Shown here one piece after another: positions 1 to 5,887 of a stretch of DNA of 5,937 nucleotides (position 1 is its first letter; each line of letters begins with the position of its first letter). The notes under the pieces were generated by a model. It did no database searches and was not told the origin of the DNA. It was given only the letters and a program-made list of their open reading frames with translations. A program made the translations under genes and the position numbers. Location of the stretch: assembly GCA_013331515.1 (NCBI GenBank), contig DUGG01000033.1, positions 25,674 to 31,610 on the forward strand. Reading direction: 5' to 3'. Source of the DNA: Candidatus Woesearchaeota archaeon. Its GTDB lineage: Archaea; Nanobdellota; Nanobdellia; Woesearchaeales; UBA10216.

Positions 1-16
1 TTGAGGTAAGCTGTTG

Positions 17-1912
17 TCATCTGGCTCCTCCCTGCGCCTCCTTCACAAGCGCCTTGCTCCTGCCAATAGCAAGTCCTACCAGGTCTTTCTCTTTCCCCAC
101 GTTGTATATTGCCGTATTCAGCAGGTTATAGCCGCTCCATGTATTGTACTCTGTTGGTGAGTTGACAAGGAAGATAGTGTTTCTCGTCAGCTTGCCAAGC
201 GAATTAAGCCAGCCAACCACCTGTTCAATGTTGGCAATCTGGCCGTCAGTGATGATTACGGTATCAAGGCGCTCGTAAAGCTGTGGCAGTTTTTGCCCTG
301 CATTTACCGTAAGGCGTTTCTCCTCAAACTGCCTGCGTTCAAAATCAGTGAGCTTTTTCATCATCTCTGAATAGTTTGCTTCGCTGGTGAGCTTCATTCC
401 TTTAAAGCGCTCATCGCCAGACTGCCCCATCATTCCCATCCAGCGGTCAAGCGCCTCTGTGTTGATTACCGTTCCCCCTCCCCACTGGGCGCATGCGGCC
501 TTGTAGTACTGCTCAAGGGCCTCAGGGCCTCTTGCGGGAGGAAGCAGCATCATGTCTGCTGAGAAGTTACCAATCCCGACAGGGGCGTGGTTGGCGGCGT
601 AGTTCCTTCCCAGGATGAAAGCTGCAAGCTTAGCCATGTTTGCCTCTGACTCACCAAGCATTGAGCCTGACGTGTCCAGCAGTGTAAGCAGGCCAGGAAC
701 CTGGTAGCTCCAGTCCGGCCTCTTTCCTACCTCAAGCTCCCAGCGCTGGCTCAGCTCAGGTAGTATCCTTGGGGCGGAGAACGGATTGAGGCGGTGCAAC
801 TCATCCTCTGCCTCAAACGGCCTCTGGCTGCTTGGGTACAGGTCCCACTGCTGTGCCAGCATGTGCTTCCTCACGATGAAAAGCCCGAAAGTGGACGCCA
901 GCCGCTTGTAGTACGGTACCTCCTCATCTCTCCATGTAATTTCGTCAACGCTTCCGGTCCCAGCCTGCTTTTCGCCCTTGTCATCGCTGTACCTGTCATT
1001 GAAGTCCGGCTTGACTTTCTTGATAAACTTCTTTGCTATCATATACCATCCCTTTCCACCCCCCTCAAAATCCTTGATGATTTCATCAAGGGCGGTGTTA
1101 ATCTGATCGTCAGAGAGCTTTGAAATGTCAATGCAAATCTCAGGAGGCGGGGCCTTGTCTGTATCAGGCACAAGCGGCGCAATCGCACCGCCAAAGGTCA
1201 GGATGCTTACCCTGTGCTTATCCTTGCCAAAGTAGTCAATGGCTGCAAGCGTTTTAACTACCGGCTCAAGATCAGAATAATCTCCTGGTGGAACGCCAAG
1301 GTCAACACCTGCGCTGCGCTGGTATGCAAGGTCAATGGCAAGCTGGAGGCGCGCATACGGCAGCCCTTTTGCGGCAGCGTACATGTCGGCTTTTGCCTGT
1401 GCGCGCTTCATGGCCAGAAGGTCATCCCTTCGCGAAGAGTTTATCAGGCTTTCCAATTCATCTACAACATCAATGTAGTAGCCATAGATTACCTTCCAAA
1501 GGTTATGCGACGTTTCAATCTTCCATTGGCCTTCGGCAATGCTGGCAAGGGAAAGCGCAGTGCCAATCTCACGCGGGAACGCCTTGTAGTGGCCAAACTC
1601 ATGTGTCAGGATTGCCCTTAATGCAGCATCCCTGTCAATCCCGGAAGCTACCAGAAAGTCAACAAACTGCAGTGATATCCTGCACTCATGAGTAGCCAGG
1701 TTAAAATAGGCTGTGTCAGGCATGCCTGAGTCTTTCAGGCTCTCCACAATCTCAGGGTCCCTTGCAAGCAGCATATCGCCAAAGCGACGCTTGACCTCGT
1801 CAGATGCCCCCATTAGCTGCCTGTTAAGCTTTTCATCCATGACCAGCTCAAGCCCGCTTATATGCCTGGTCGGCACATCCACGTCACCACCTTCAGCATT
1901 AACATCAGCCAT
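17..1912 (-). CDS. HExxH metallopeptidase-like protein with C-terminal VWA domain (MoxR partner)
   Basis: The protein has 631 residues. Seen: an N-terminal helical region with ILTHEFGHYK at residues 101-110 (H104, E105, H108 form an HExxH zinc motif), followed by acidic candidates for a third ligand in DVVDELE (148-154). A C-terminal VWA domain spans about 405-610, with a full MIDAS set: DTSGS (D413, S415, S417), T481 in GGGTVINTEA and D556 in IITDGQ. No signal peptide or membrane segment is visible, so it is probably cytoplasmic. Known: VWA proteins encoded beside MoxR ATPases act as their substrate-binding or adaptor partners (RavA-ViaA, NorQ-NorD, CoxD-CoxE), and some combine peptidase-like and VWA-like regions. 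Inferred: the MoxR ATPase upstream drives this protein. The start is ATG at 1912, since it has a strong Shine-Dalgarno; an in-frame extension to 2053 would lie wholly inside the preceding gene and is arginine-rich and unlike a protein N-terminus. It overlaps the upstream gene by 8 bases. Whether it is an active protease is unknown. Confidence 0.88.
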   Translation of the reverse strand: MADVNAEGGDVDVPTRHISGLELVMDEKLNRQLMGASDEVKRRFGDMLLARDPEIVESLKDSGMPDTAYFNLATHECRISLQFVDFLVASGIDRDAALRAILTHEFGHYKAFPREIGTALSLASIAEGQWKIETSHNLWKVIYGYYIDVVDELESLINSSRRDDLLAMKRAQAKADMYAAAKGLPYARLQLAIDLAYQRSAGVDLGVPPGDYSDLEPVVKTLAAIDYFGKDKHRVSILTFGGAIAPLVPDTDKAPPPEICIDISKLSDDQINTALDEIIKDFEGGGKGWYMIAKKFIKKVKPDFNDRYSDDKGEKQAGTGSVDEITWRDEEVPYYKRLASTFGLFIVRKHMLAQQWDLYPSSQRPFEAEDELHRLNPFSAPRILPELSQRWELEVGKRPDWSYQVPGLLTLLDTSGSMLGESEANMAKLAAFILGRNYAANHAPVGIGNFSADMMLLPPARGPEALEQYYKAACAQWGGGTVINTEALDRWMGMMGQSGDERFKGMKLTSEANYSEMMKKLTDFERRQFEEKRLTVNAGQKLPQLYERLDTVIITDGQIANIEQVVGWLNSLGKLTRNTIFLVNSPTEYNTWSGYNLLNTAIYNVGKEKDLVGLAIGRSKALVKEAQGGAR

Positions 1913-2924
1913 TCTTGTTCCCCTCCATGATGCTGCGCAACCGTCCTTCAAGCCCATGCCAGTCATACGCCTTAAGCATCGCAAGCGCTTCCTCAGGACG
2001 GTCGCGTATACCCGCAACCTTGCCAAGCGACCTTGCACCCTCAAGCAATCCACGGATTTCGCGATACTTCCTTGTGCGCTTCATGAAAAAGTTGGTTAAA
2101 TAATAAAAAGGATGTGCTGCATAATCTGAAAAACCACCCGACTTGCCAAGATTCATGACAGCATGAATGTTGGCGCCGGAATACCCAATAGTGCCTTCGT
2201 TTATGCTAAAGCTTTTAGACCATCTACGTATGCTTGCGTCGCCAAAGTTCATTAAAAAGCAGCTCTCACCGGATGCGAGCCCCACATCAAGAGCAACCGC
2301 GTAGTTTACTAACGTAACATCATTAGTTCCATGTCCTAAAAGCTCTGACTTTCCGCAATTTACCTTAACCCCGCCGGTTGCAAAACCGGCAAACACGCCA
2401 ACATTTCCCCAACTAATCTGAACACTACTTTGTGAATTCATGGCAAACGAATTGGCATCGCCCAGCAGCGCTATGTCTCCTGCCGTAGAGTATCCAACAC
2501 TGTCTAGCTCTACCTTGTTATCCACTATTAGCGTCTTGCCCTCCGAAAGCCTGTAGCCAATCCTTTCATGGCCTGTATCAGTCAACACAGCCAGCCCGCT
2601 AAGGTTAAACGCAGCGGTAACGAAAACGCCATCCGGCTGCTCGCTACCCGGCGGGGCCATCACGCTATACAACGCATCAAAATCTCTCTTAGTTGCTCCA
2701 GCCAGTTCCCGGGCATAAGGCCCCAGCAGCCGCAACGCTTCCCGATAGCCAAATTCCAGCTCATTGGCATTCCAGGGTAGTATGAACTGAGCCATCTGCC
2801 TCCACACCTCATACGCGCTCACGACAGTCCTGGCAAGGTCAACGCGCACTTCAGGAGCATGCCTTTCACCAGTAGGAGGCATCTCGCCGTACCTCTGCAG
2901 TGCCAACGTGTTTGCACTTTGCAT
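1905..2924 (-). CDS. Uncharacterised protein with predicted beta-solenoid core, in MoxR-VWA cluster
   Basis: I do not recognise this 339-residue protein. Seen: a mostly helical N-terminal part (about 25-90, including an amphipathic stretch with EVWRQMAQFILPW). A central part follows (about 100-262), rich in G, N, D, S and short hydrophobic strands in a repeating rhythm, for example GDIALLGDAN (149-158), NVGVFAGFATGGVKV (174-188), NDVTLVNYAVALDVG (201-215) and SCFLMNFGDAS (221-231). The C-terminal part (about 270-339) is helical and basic at first (MKRTRKYREIRG, 281-292). The strand-turn rhythm resembles right-handed beta-helix proteins; this is inference from pattern only. There is no signal peptide, membrane helix or obvious catalytic motif. 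It lies 96 bases after the MoxR gene and overlaps the VWA gene by 8 bases, so it probably acts with both, perhaps as substrate, scaffold or target-recognition subunit. The central coding part is poorer in GC than its neighbours. The start at ATG 2924 is backed by GAGGGG six bases upstream. Confidence 0.82.
   Translation of the reverse strand: MQSANTLALQRYGEMPPTGERHAPEVRVDLARTVVSAYEVWRQMAQFILPWNANELEFGYREALRLLGPYARELAGATKRDFDALYSVMAPPGSEQPDGVFVTAAFNLSGLAVLTDTGHERIGYRLSEGKTLIVDNKVELDSVGYSTAGDIALLGDANSFAMNSQSSVQISWGNVGVFAGFATGGVKVNCGKSELLGHGTNDVTLVNYAVALDVGLASGESCFLMNFGDASIRRWSKSFSINEGTIGYSGANIHAVMNLGKSGGFSDYAAHPFYYLTNFFMKRTRKYREIRGLLEGARSLGKVAGIRDRPEEALAMLKAYDWHGLEGRLRSIMEGNKNG
1920..1926 (-). 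promoter_or_regulatory. Shine-Dalgarno site of the VWA gene
   Basis: The minus strand reads GGAGGGG, then 7 bases, then ATG at 1912. This near-perfect ribosome binding site lies in the last codons of the upstream gene. It decides the start against the longer reading from 2053 and suggests translational coupling. Confidence 0.75.
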
Positions 2925-2930
2925 CCCTGT

Positions 2931-2960
2931 CCCCTCATACTGCCCGGGAATTATTAAATT
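2931..2960 (-). promoter_or_regulatory. Shine-Dalgarno and weak TATA-like element before the beta-solenoid gene
   Basis: On the minus strand, GAGGGG (2931-2936) precedes the ATG at 2924 by 6 bases. An AT-rich AATTTAATAA (2951-2960) could be a TATA box, but it would start transcription near 2930, which would leave out the Shine-Dalgarno. The gene is therefore more likely read from the ATPase promoter, with this element weak or unused. The rest of the 96-base gap (2925-3020) shows no convincing terminator. Confidence 0.4.
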
Positions 2961-3020
2961 ATTGCAAGTCAGGGCGATCCTGGATTGCGTGAGTCAGCGG
3001 GCATAAAACTGGCCGGGCAA

Positions 3021-4493
3021 TCAACTCTGCCGCTTGGCTTTAAGCTCTTCCCTTTTATGGGCATTTTTCCACGCGGTTATGTAGTGCCACAGCAGTGGAG
3101 TGTCATACTTCGCTTTCAATTCATCAGGACGAGTTGCCAGAATCTCCTCGGCTGTCCTCCTTTCCTGTGGTGTCAGGTCGCTGGCTCCGGAAAGGTACCT
3201 GTGGACTGTTGCAACATTTTCTTTTGTTGTGGCGTAATGCCCCTCAACTCCGGCAAGCAACCTATATGCTGCTTCAAGCTGCAAAGGTCCGCCAGTTCCC
3301 CAACTCTGTCCTTCCGCCGAACCCTGTAATTCGACGGTTGGCTCTATCCTCGGCATCAGCACCATGCATGCCGCAACAAAAACCTCGTCCTTGCTGACAG
3401 CCGGCTTGCCCTGGAGGAACGCAAGCCCCTTGGCGTATTCCTCGATTGCCCTGATTCCCCTTGGTGAAAGGGAGTTATATACCTTCGTGCTGGCCAATGA
3501 CATGGCATGGCTTGAATCGTCTATAGGGTCGCTCCTGCGTTTCAGGCCGTACAGGGGTGTGCTGTTCATCTCTGTGACTATGCTGTCAAGGAAAAGCAGG
3601 CCGGCGTAATCATTCTTTTCAGGCACCTTCATTCTCACGGCAAGGATTGCCCCGCGGAGTGCGCATAGCTCTTCGTTGCTTAGCGGCTCCAGGCCGTGGC
3701 CGTGCATCTGTTCGGCAAACCTTTCCTGGTATTTTGGAATGGCGGCAATTTTCCTTTCGTCAGCATCGCCATTCCCCGGCTCCCTCAGTTCCGCCATGAT
3801 TTCCCGGACCATTTCCGGACTGCTTAGGTGCTCAGTTCGCAGGCGGTCTGCAGCGTTAACCTTTTCCTGGACCTCCGGCCCAAGGTAACCAAGCTCAAGC
3901 ATGACTGCAAACCTGTCCCTCATGGGGGTTATCAGTAGCGGCTTGCTGTTTTCCGGGGAATTGGCTGTAGCGAAAAAAGGCGTCTTTCCCTTGTAAATGA
4001 TGTGGTTGAGTGGTGACTGCCACCTTCCTGTGTCAACAGCATCCAAAAGCATTTCCTGCTTCCCTTCAGGCAATCTAGGCAATTCATCAGCAACAACGGC
4101 AGGCAGGTAAACCATCGGGTTCCATATGGTTACTTCACCGCCATCAGGCATGCTAAGTTTGTGGAAATCAGGCCTTCCAACCAACGATGCCTGGGTCTGC
4201 TCAGGGTGGCCCTGAATCTGCGTTGCCGAGTAGAGGTCGTAAGGAAGCCGTGTCATTACACTAGCCACTGTTTTTGCGCTGACAGTTTTGCCAAACCCCG
4301 GCTCGCCCACCAGAATAGTGTTCTGGCCAAGGATATAGCTCAGTACCATCACAGACAGCTTGAATGGCCAGACTTCCACCCTGCTTGGAATCAGACAGTA
4401 CGAAGTGTCAATTGAGTAACTGTCAGCTATGATTTCAAGGTTGCTGCGCAGCTTTCTGGCCGCACCACTGACTTCGCTCTGAGTTGGCGCCAT
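3021..4493 (-). CDS. MoxR-family AAA+ ATPase
   Basis: The protein has 490 residues. Seen: Walker A GEPGFGKT (63-70), Walker B VVADELPR (133-140, D136 and E137), sensor-1 region ATANSPEN (175-182), arginine-finger region TPMRDRF (189-195), the MoxR signature LGYLGPEVQEKV (201-212), and the lid with sensor-2 arginine in LSPRGIRAIEEYAKGLAFLQGK (342-363) followed by a helix ending in MPRIEP. Known: MoxR ATPases form hexameric rings that remodel proteins or help insert cofactors together with VWA partners. Compared with typical members of about 300-350 residues, this one has extra segments near 220-265 and 310-335 and a roughly 100-residue helical, basic C-terminal extension. The start is ATG 4493: it has GGAG six bases upstream, while a GTG at 4529 would lie only five bases from the TATA box and so ahead of the transcript start. 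It is the first gene of the three-gene minus-strand cluster. Its cellular target is not known. Confidence 0.92.
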   Translation of the reverse strand: MAPTQSEVSGAARKLRSNLEIIADSYSIDTSYCLIPSRVEVWPFKLSVMVLSYILGQNTILVGEPGFGKTVSAKTVASVMTRLPYDLYSATQIQGHPEQTQASLVGRPDFHKLSMPDGGEVTIWNPMVYLPAVVADELPRLPEGKQEMLLDAVDTGRWQSPLNHIIYKGKTPFFATANSPENSKPLLITPMRDRFAVMLELGYLGPEVQEKVNAADRLRTEHLSSPEMVREIMAELREPGNGDADERKIAAIPKYQERFAEQMHGHGLEPLSNEELCALRGAILAVRMKVPEKNDYAGLLFLDSIVTEMNSTPLYGLKRRSDPIDDSSHAMSLASTKVYNSLSPRGIRAIEEYAKGLAFLQGKPAVSKDEVFVAACMVLMPRIEPTVELQGSAEGQSWGTGGPLQLEAAYRLLAGVEGHYATTKENVATVHRYLSGASDLTPQERRTAEEILATRPDELKAKYDTPLLWHYITAWKNAHKREELKAKRQS

Positions 4494-4499
4494 AAAAAT

Positions 4500-4541
4500 C
4501 TCCAGTTGTTTGTTATTCTGTAGTGGCACTTTGTTTATAAA
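4500..4541 (-). promoter_or_regulatory. Promoter and ribosome binding site of the MoxR ATPase gene
   Basis: A TATA box TTTATAAA (4534-4541) predicts transcription from about 4511, giving a leader of about 18 bases. That leader contains GGAG (4500-4503), six bases before ATG 4493. The arrangement fixes the start codon and probably drives the whole cluster down to base 17. The box lies just past the end of the small upstream ORF (stop at 4558), so read-through from that ORF may add to expression. Confidence 0.65.
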
Positions 4542-4557
4542 GATTGCCTTTCAGCGC

Positions 4558-4659
4558 TCACAGCATACCTTTCAGGAACCCGCGAAGCCCAAAAAAAAGA
4601 AGCGGTATTGCTATTGCCAGAGCTATCCAGTTGGACAGGTCTTTTAAGTCCATCACCAT
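4558..4659 (-). CDS. Putative 31-33 residue single-pass membrane microprotein
   Basis: Seen: an ORF opening ATG-GTG-ATG (4659, 4656 or 4653) and ending in TGA at 4558-4560. The product begins with a short charged segment (DLKDLSNW), followed by a hydrophobic helix of about 14 residues (IALAIAIPLLFFGL, 12-25) and a basic end with R26 and K30. By the positive-inside rule the C-terminus would face the cytoplasm. A G-run lies five bases before the ATG at 4659, only a partial Shine-Dalgarno match, and a TATA-like element at 4701-4711 is correctly placed for a leader of about 20 bases. It lies 64 bases upstream of the ATPase gene on the same strand. The membrane-protein-like composition and the upstream signals support a real gene, but an ORF this short can arise by chance. 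No family is recognised. Confidence 0.45.
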   Translation of the reverse strand: MVMDLKDLSNWIALAIAIPLLFFGLRGFLKGML

Positions 4660-4699
4660 AAACGCCCCCCCAGTTCATCATTCCTGCCTCTGGCGGCCA

Positions 4700-4712
4700 A
4701 CCTTAAAAAGGT
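4700..4712. repeat. 13-base inverted repeat, possible TATA element or operator
   Basis: ACCTT-AAA-AAGGT is a perfect 5-base inverted repeat around AAA. On the minus strand it reads as a TATA-like TTTTTAAGG, about 26 bases before a plausible transcript start near 4680 for the small membrane ORF. It lies 32 bases from the plus-strand TATA box of the DUF5752-like gene, so a protein bound here could affect both directions. This role is inference. Confidence 0.35.
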
Positions 4713-4736
4713 GCCTTGTCACTTTTTGGTGGAAAC

Positions 4737-4752
4737 AGAAACGTTTATATAT
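4737..4752 (+). promoter_or_regulatory. Strong archaeal promoter (BRE + TATA) of the DUF5752-like gene
   Basis: The purine-rich AGAAACG (4737-4743) fits a TFB recognition element, followed directly by TTTATATAT (4744-4752). Transcription is expected near 4774, giving a leader of about 27 bases before ATG 4801. The box lies inside the longest open frame (from 4711), which argues that the coding region begins later, at 4801. Confidence 0.7.
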
Positions 4753-4800
4753 GTTGGGCAGCAAACCGGATGCCAAACTCGGGTCGGGTCTGGGTTCAGA

Positions 4801-5202
4801 ATGAAACGCAAAGTACAGGCAGCCGCTGCCAAGCTCATACTCTCAAGGGTGCCTGCCCATGCAAGCTTCTGGCTGTGCACCAATGAAAACCTGCGCAGCG
4901 TGGCCGATGTATGTGAAGCGCTGAAAAAGGCCAGTGACGATGTTTTCCGTTACCACGTCAACAGGGACAAGAATGACTTCGAGGTCTGGATACGGGATTC
5001 TGTCAGGGACAGGGACCTTGCCAGGGAAATTGCCAGGGTCAAGACCAGGTATACGCTTATCCGCAAGCTGTCTGAGCGCGTCGCCGAGTTAAGGGCTGCA
5101 GTAAAGAAGGCCGAAGCTGCCCTGCTGGTTGTCAGGAAGAGGAAAAGGCGCGCAAACGCAAGGCAGAAGCGCCCCGGCAGAAGAAAGCGCCGCAAACAAT
5201 AG
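4801..5202 (+). CDS. DUF5752-like small protein with coiled coil and highly basic tail
   Basis: The protein has 133 residues. Seen: ASFWLCTNENLRSVADVCEAL (21-41), then DDVFRYHVNRDKNDFEVWIRDSVRDRDLAREI (46-77). This pattern, especially F-YHVN-K-NDF--WI-D----LA, matches what I recall of the archaeal and bacterial DUF5752 family of unknown function. A leucine-rich helix with coiled-coil character follows (about 85-111). The last 22 residues hold 15 lysines and arginines, which suggests binding to nucleic acid or to the ribosome. No signal peptide or membrane segment is visible. The start at ATG 4801 was chosen because the promoter TATA box at 4744-4752 falls inside any longer reading; only a weak GGG precedes the ATG. 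It is followed 32 bases later by the L21e gene, which has its own TATA box. The link to ribosomal genes is by position only. Confidence 0.78.
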   Translation: MKRKVQAAAAKLILSRVPAHASFWLCTNENLRSVADVCEALKKASDDVFRYHVNRDKNDFEVWIRDSVRDRDLAREIARVKTRYTLIRKLSERVAELRAAVKKAEAALLVVRKRKRRANARQKRPGRRKRRKQ

Positions 5203-5225
5203 CTTTTTATAATGACGGCTTTTTT
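5203..5225 (+). terminator. Possible T-run terminator of the DUF5752-like gene
   Basis: Two T-runs (T5 at 5204-5208 and T6 at 5220-5225) follow the stop codon at 5200-5202. Archaeal RNA polymerase can terminate at such runs without a hairpin. The region overlaps the L21e promoter, so the first gene may end where the next transcript begins. Position and sequence are the only evidence. Confidence 0.35.
5204..5213 (+). promoter_or_regulatory. TATA box for a leaderless L21e-Rpo4 transcript
   Basis: TTTTTATAAT sits directly after the stop codon of the preceding gene and is centred about 26 bases before the L21e ATG at 5235. That spacing places the transcript start at or within a few bases of the start codon. 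No Shine-Dalgarno precedes the ATG, which also fits a leaderless mRNA. Confidence 0.6.
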
Positions 5226-5234
5226 CCAGCAGCC

Positions 5235-5552
5235 ATGGTCAAGCGGATAGGCACGGCAAGGCGCAAGACAAGGCACCTTTTTTCCGTATCGCGGAAGATG
5301 AAGGGCAAGATTGCGGTCAGCGGCTTTGTCAGGAAATTCGGGATTGGTGAGCTTGTGGCGCTCGTTGCGCAGCCTGCAATCGTCAAGGGCATGTATTTCA
5401 GGAGGTTTCACGGTAGGACAGGCACAGTCGTTGGAATGCAAGGTAAATGCTACCAGGTCAGTGTCTCCGACCGCGGCGTGAAGAAGACTCTTATTGTCGG
5501 CCCAATCCATTTGAGAAAAGCATATGGTGAAACTGCATGGAACCAAAAATAA
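5235..5552 (+). CDS. rpl21e: 50S ribosomal protein L21e
   Basis: The protein has 105 residues, close to the family's usual length of about 95-105. Seen: the basic N-terminus VKRIGTARRKTRHLFS, the central IVKGMYFRRFHGRTGTVVGMQG (84 bases either side are also family-like), and the C-terminal KTLIVGPIHLRKA, all hallmarks of L21e. Known: L21e is a large-subunit ribosomal protein shared by archaea and eukaryotes (eL21) and absent from bacteria, with an SH3-like fold that binds 23S rRNA near 5S rRNA. It has its own TATA box at 5204-5213 positioned for leaderless transcription. Its last 16 bases overlap the start of the Rpo4 gene in another frame, a common sign of translational coupling. This gene and the next are the firmest evidence for an archaeal host. 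Confidence 0.96.
   Translation: MVKRIGTARRKTRHLFSVSRKMKGKIAVSGFVRKFGIGELVALVAQPAIVKGMYFRRFHGRTGTVVGMQGKCYQVSVSDRGVKKTLIVGPIHLRKAYGETAWNQK
5526..5530 (+). promoter_or_regulatory. Shine-Dalgarno site of the Rpo4 gene
   Basis: GGTGA, a typical archaeal ribosome binding sequence, lies six bases before the Rpo4 ATG at 5537 and inside the L21e coding region. It contrasts with the leaderless first gene of this operon. Confidence 0.7.
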
Positions 5553-5887
5553 TCAGCCAGACGCCGATATGTCTAACGGAGATGAAAGAGGAGATATCAA
5601 GGATACGGCAGCGCGAGAAGGAGCCAAGCATAAGAGTGACAAGGGTGGAGGATTATCTCAACGCTTTCGTGGAATTAACCCCGGAGCAGGGCAGGGACCT
5701 TCAGGCGGCCATTACCAAGCTTGCCATAAACAGACTGAAGGATGAGCACATCTCAAAGATAGTGGATATCCTGCCAAGGACGCCGGTTGAGCTGAAAAAC
5801 CTGATGCAGGGATACGCCGTGAGTTTGACTAACGATGCAACAAGCAAGATACTTGAGGCGATTAACGAGTTCCTTGCAAAAAAGTAG
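5537..5887 (+). CDS. rpoF: DNA-directed RNA polymerase subunit Rpo4 (subunit F, Rpb4 homologue)
   Basis: The protein has 116 residues, normal for the family. Seen: an N-terminal region with EMKEEISRIRQREKEPSIRVTRVEDYLNAFVELTPEQ, where the LTPEQ-type segment leads into an HRDC-like helical domain, and the diagnostic KIVDILPRTPVELKNLM (about 74-90) followed by a helix of the type TSKILEAINEFL. Known: Rpo4 pairs with Rpo7 to form the stalk of archaeal RNA polymerase, which helps promoter opening, processivity and termination and binds the emerging RNA. L21e followed by Rpo4 is a conserved archaeal gene order, often continued by a DUF655 protein gene and the rRNA dimethyltransferase gene, which would lie past the right edge. 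The start at ATG 5537 is supported by GGTGA six bases upstream and by the 16-base overlap with L21e. Confidence 0.93.
   Translation: MEPKIISQTPICLTEMKEEISRIRQREKEPSIRVTRVEDYLNAFVELTPEQGRDLQAAITKLAINRLKDEHISKIVDILPRTPVELKNLMQGYAVSLTNDATSKILEAINEFLAKK

Noticed and set aside
794..1695. Several 109-135 codon plus-strand ORFs
   Set aside because: All are antisense to the VWA gene, whose motifs are clear; their products resemble no protein and lack start signals.
1913..2053. Longer reading of the VWA gene starting at 2053
   Set aside because: The extra 47 residues overlap the end of the middle gene, are rich in R, L and C with no domain character, and lack the strong GGAGGGG site that precedes ATG 1912.
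2976..2988. Imperfect inverted repeat around ATCC-T-GGAT upstream of the middle gene
   Set aside because: Short, with one mismatch in six pairs and not placed convincingly as an operator or terminator; likely chance.
4494..4529. GTG start at 4529 for the ATPase
   Set aside because: It lies five bases after the TATA box, so upstream of the expected transcript start, whereas ATG 4493 has a good Shine-Dalgarno.
4711..4800. Start at 4711 for the DUF5752-like gene
   Set aside because: The strong TATA box at 4744-4752 would be inside the coding region, and the 30 extra residues show no family similarity.
4544..4804. 86-codon plus-strand ORF
   Set aside because: It spans two promoters and the opposite-strand membrane ORF, has no ribosome binding site and an unstructured, low-information product.
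4950..5546. 198-codon minus-strand ORF
   Set aside because: It lies antisense to the DUF5752-like gene and to L21e; it is an open frame caused by codon bias opposite real genes.
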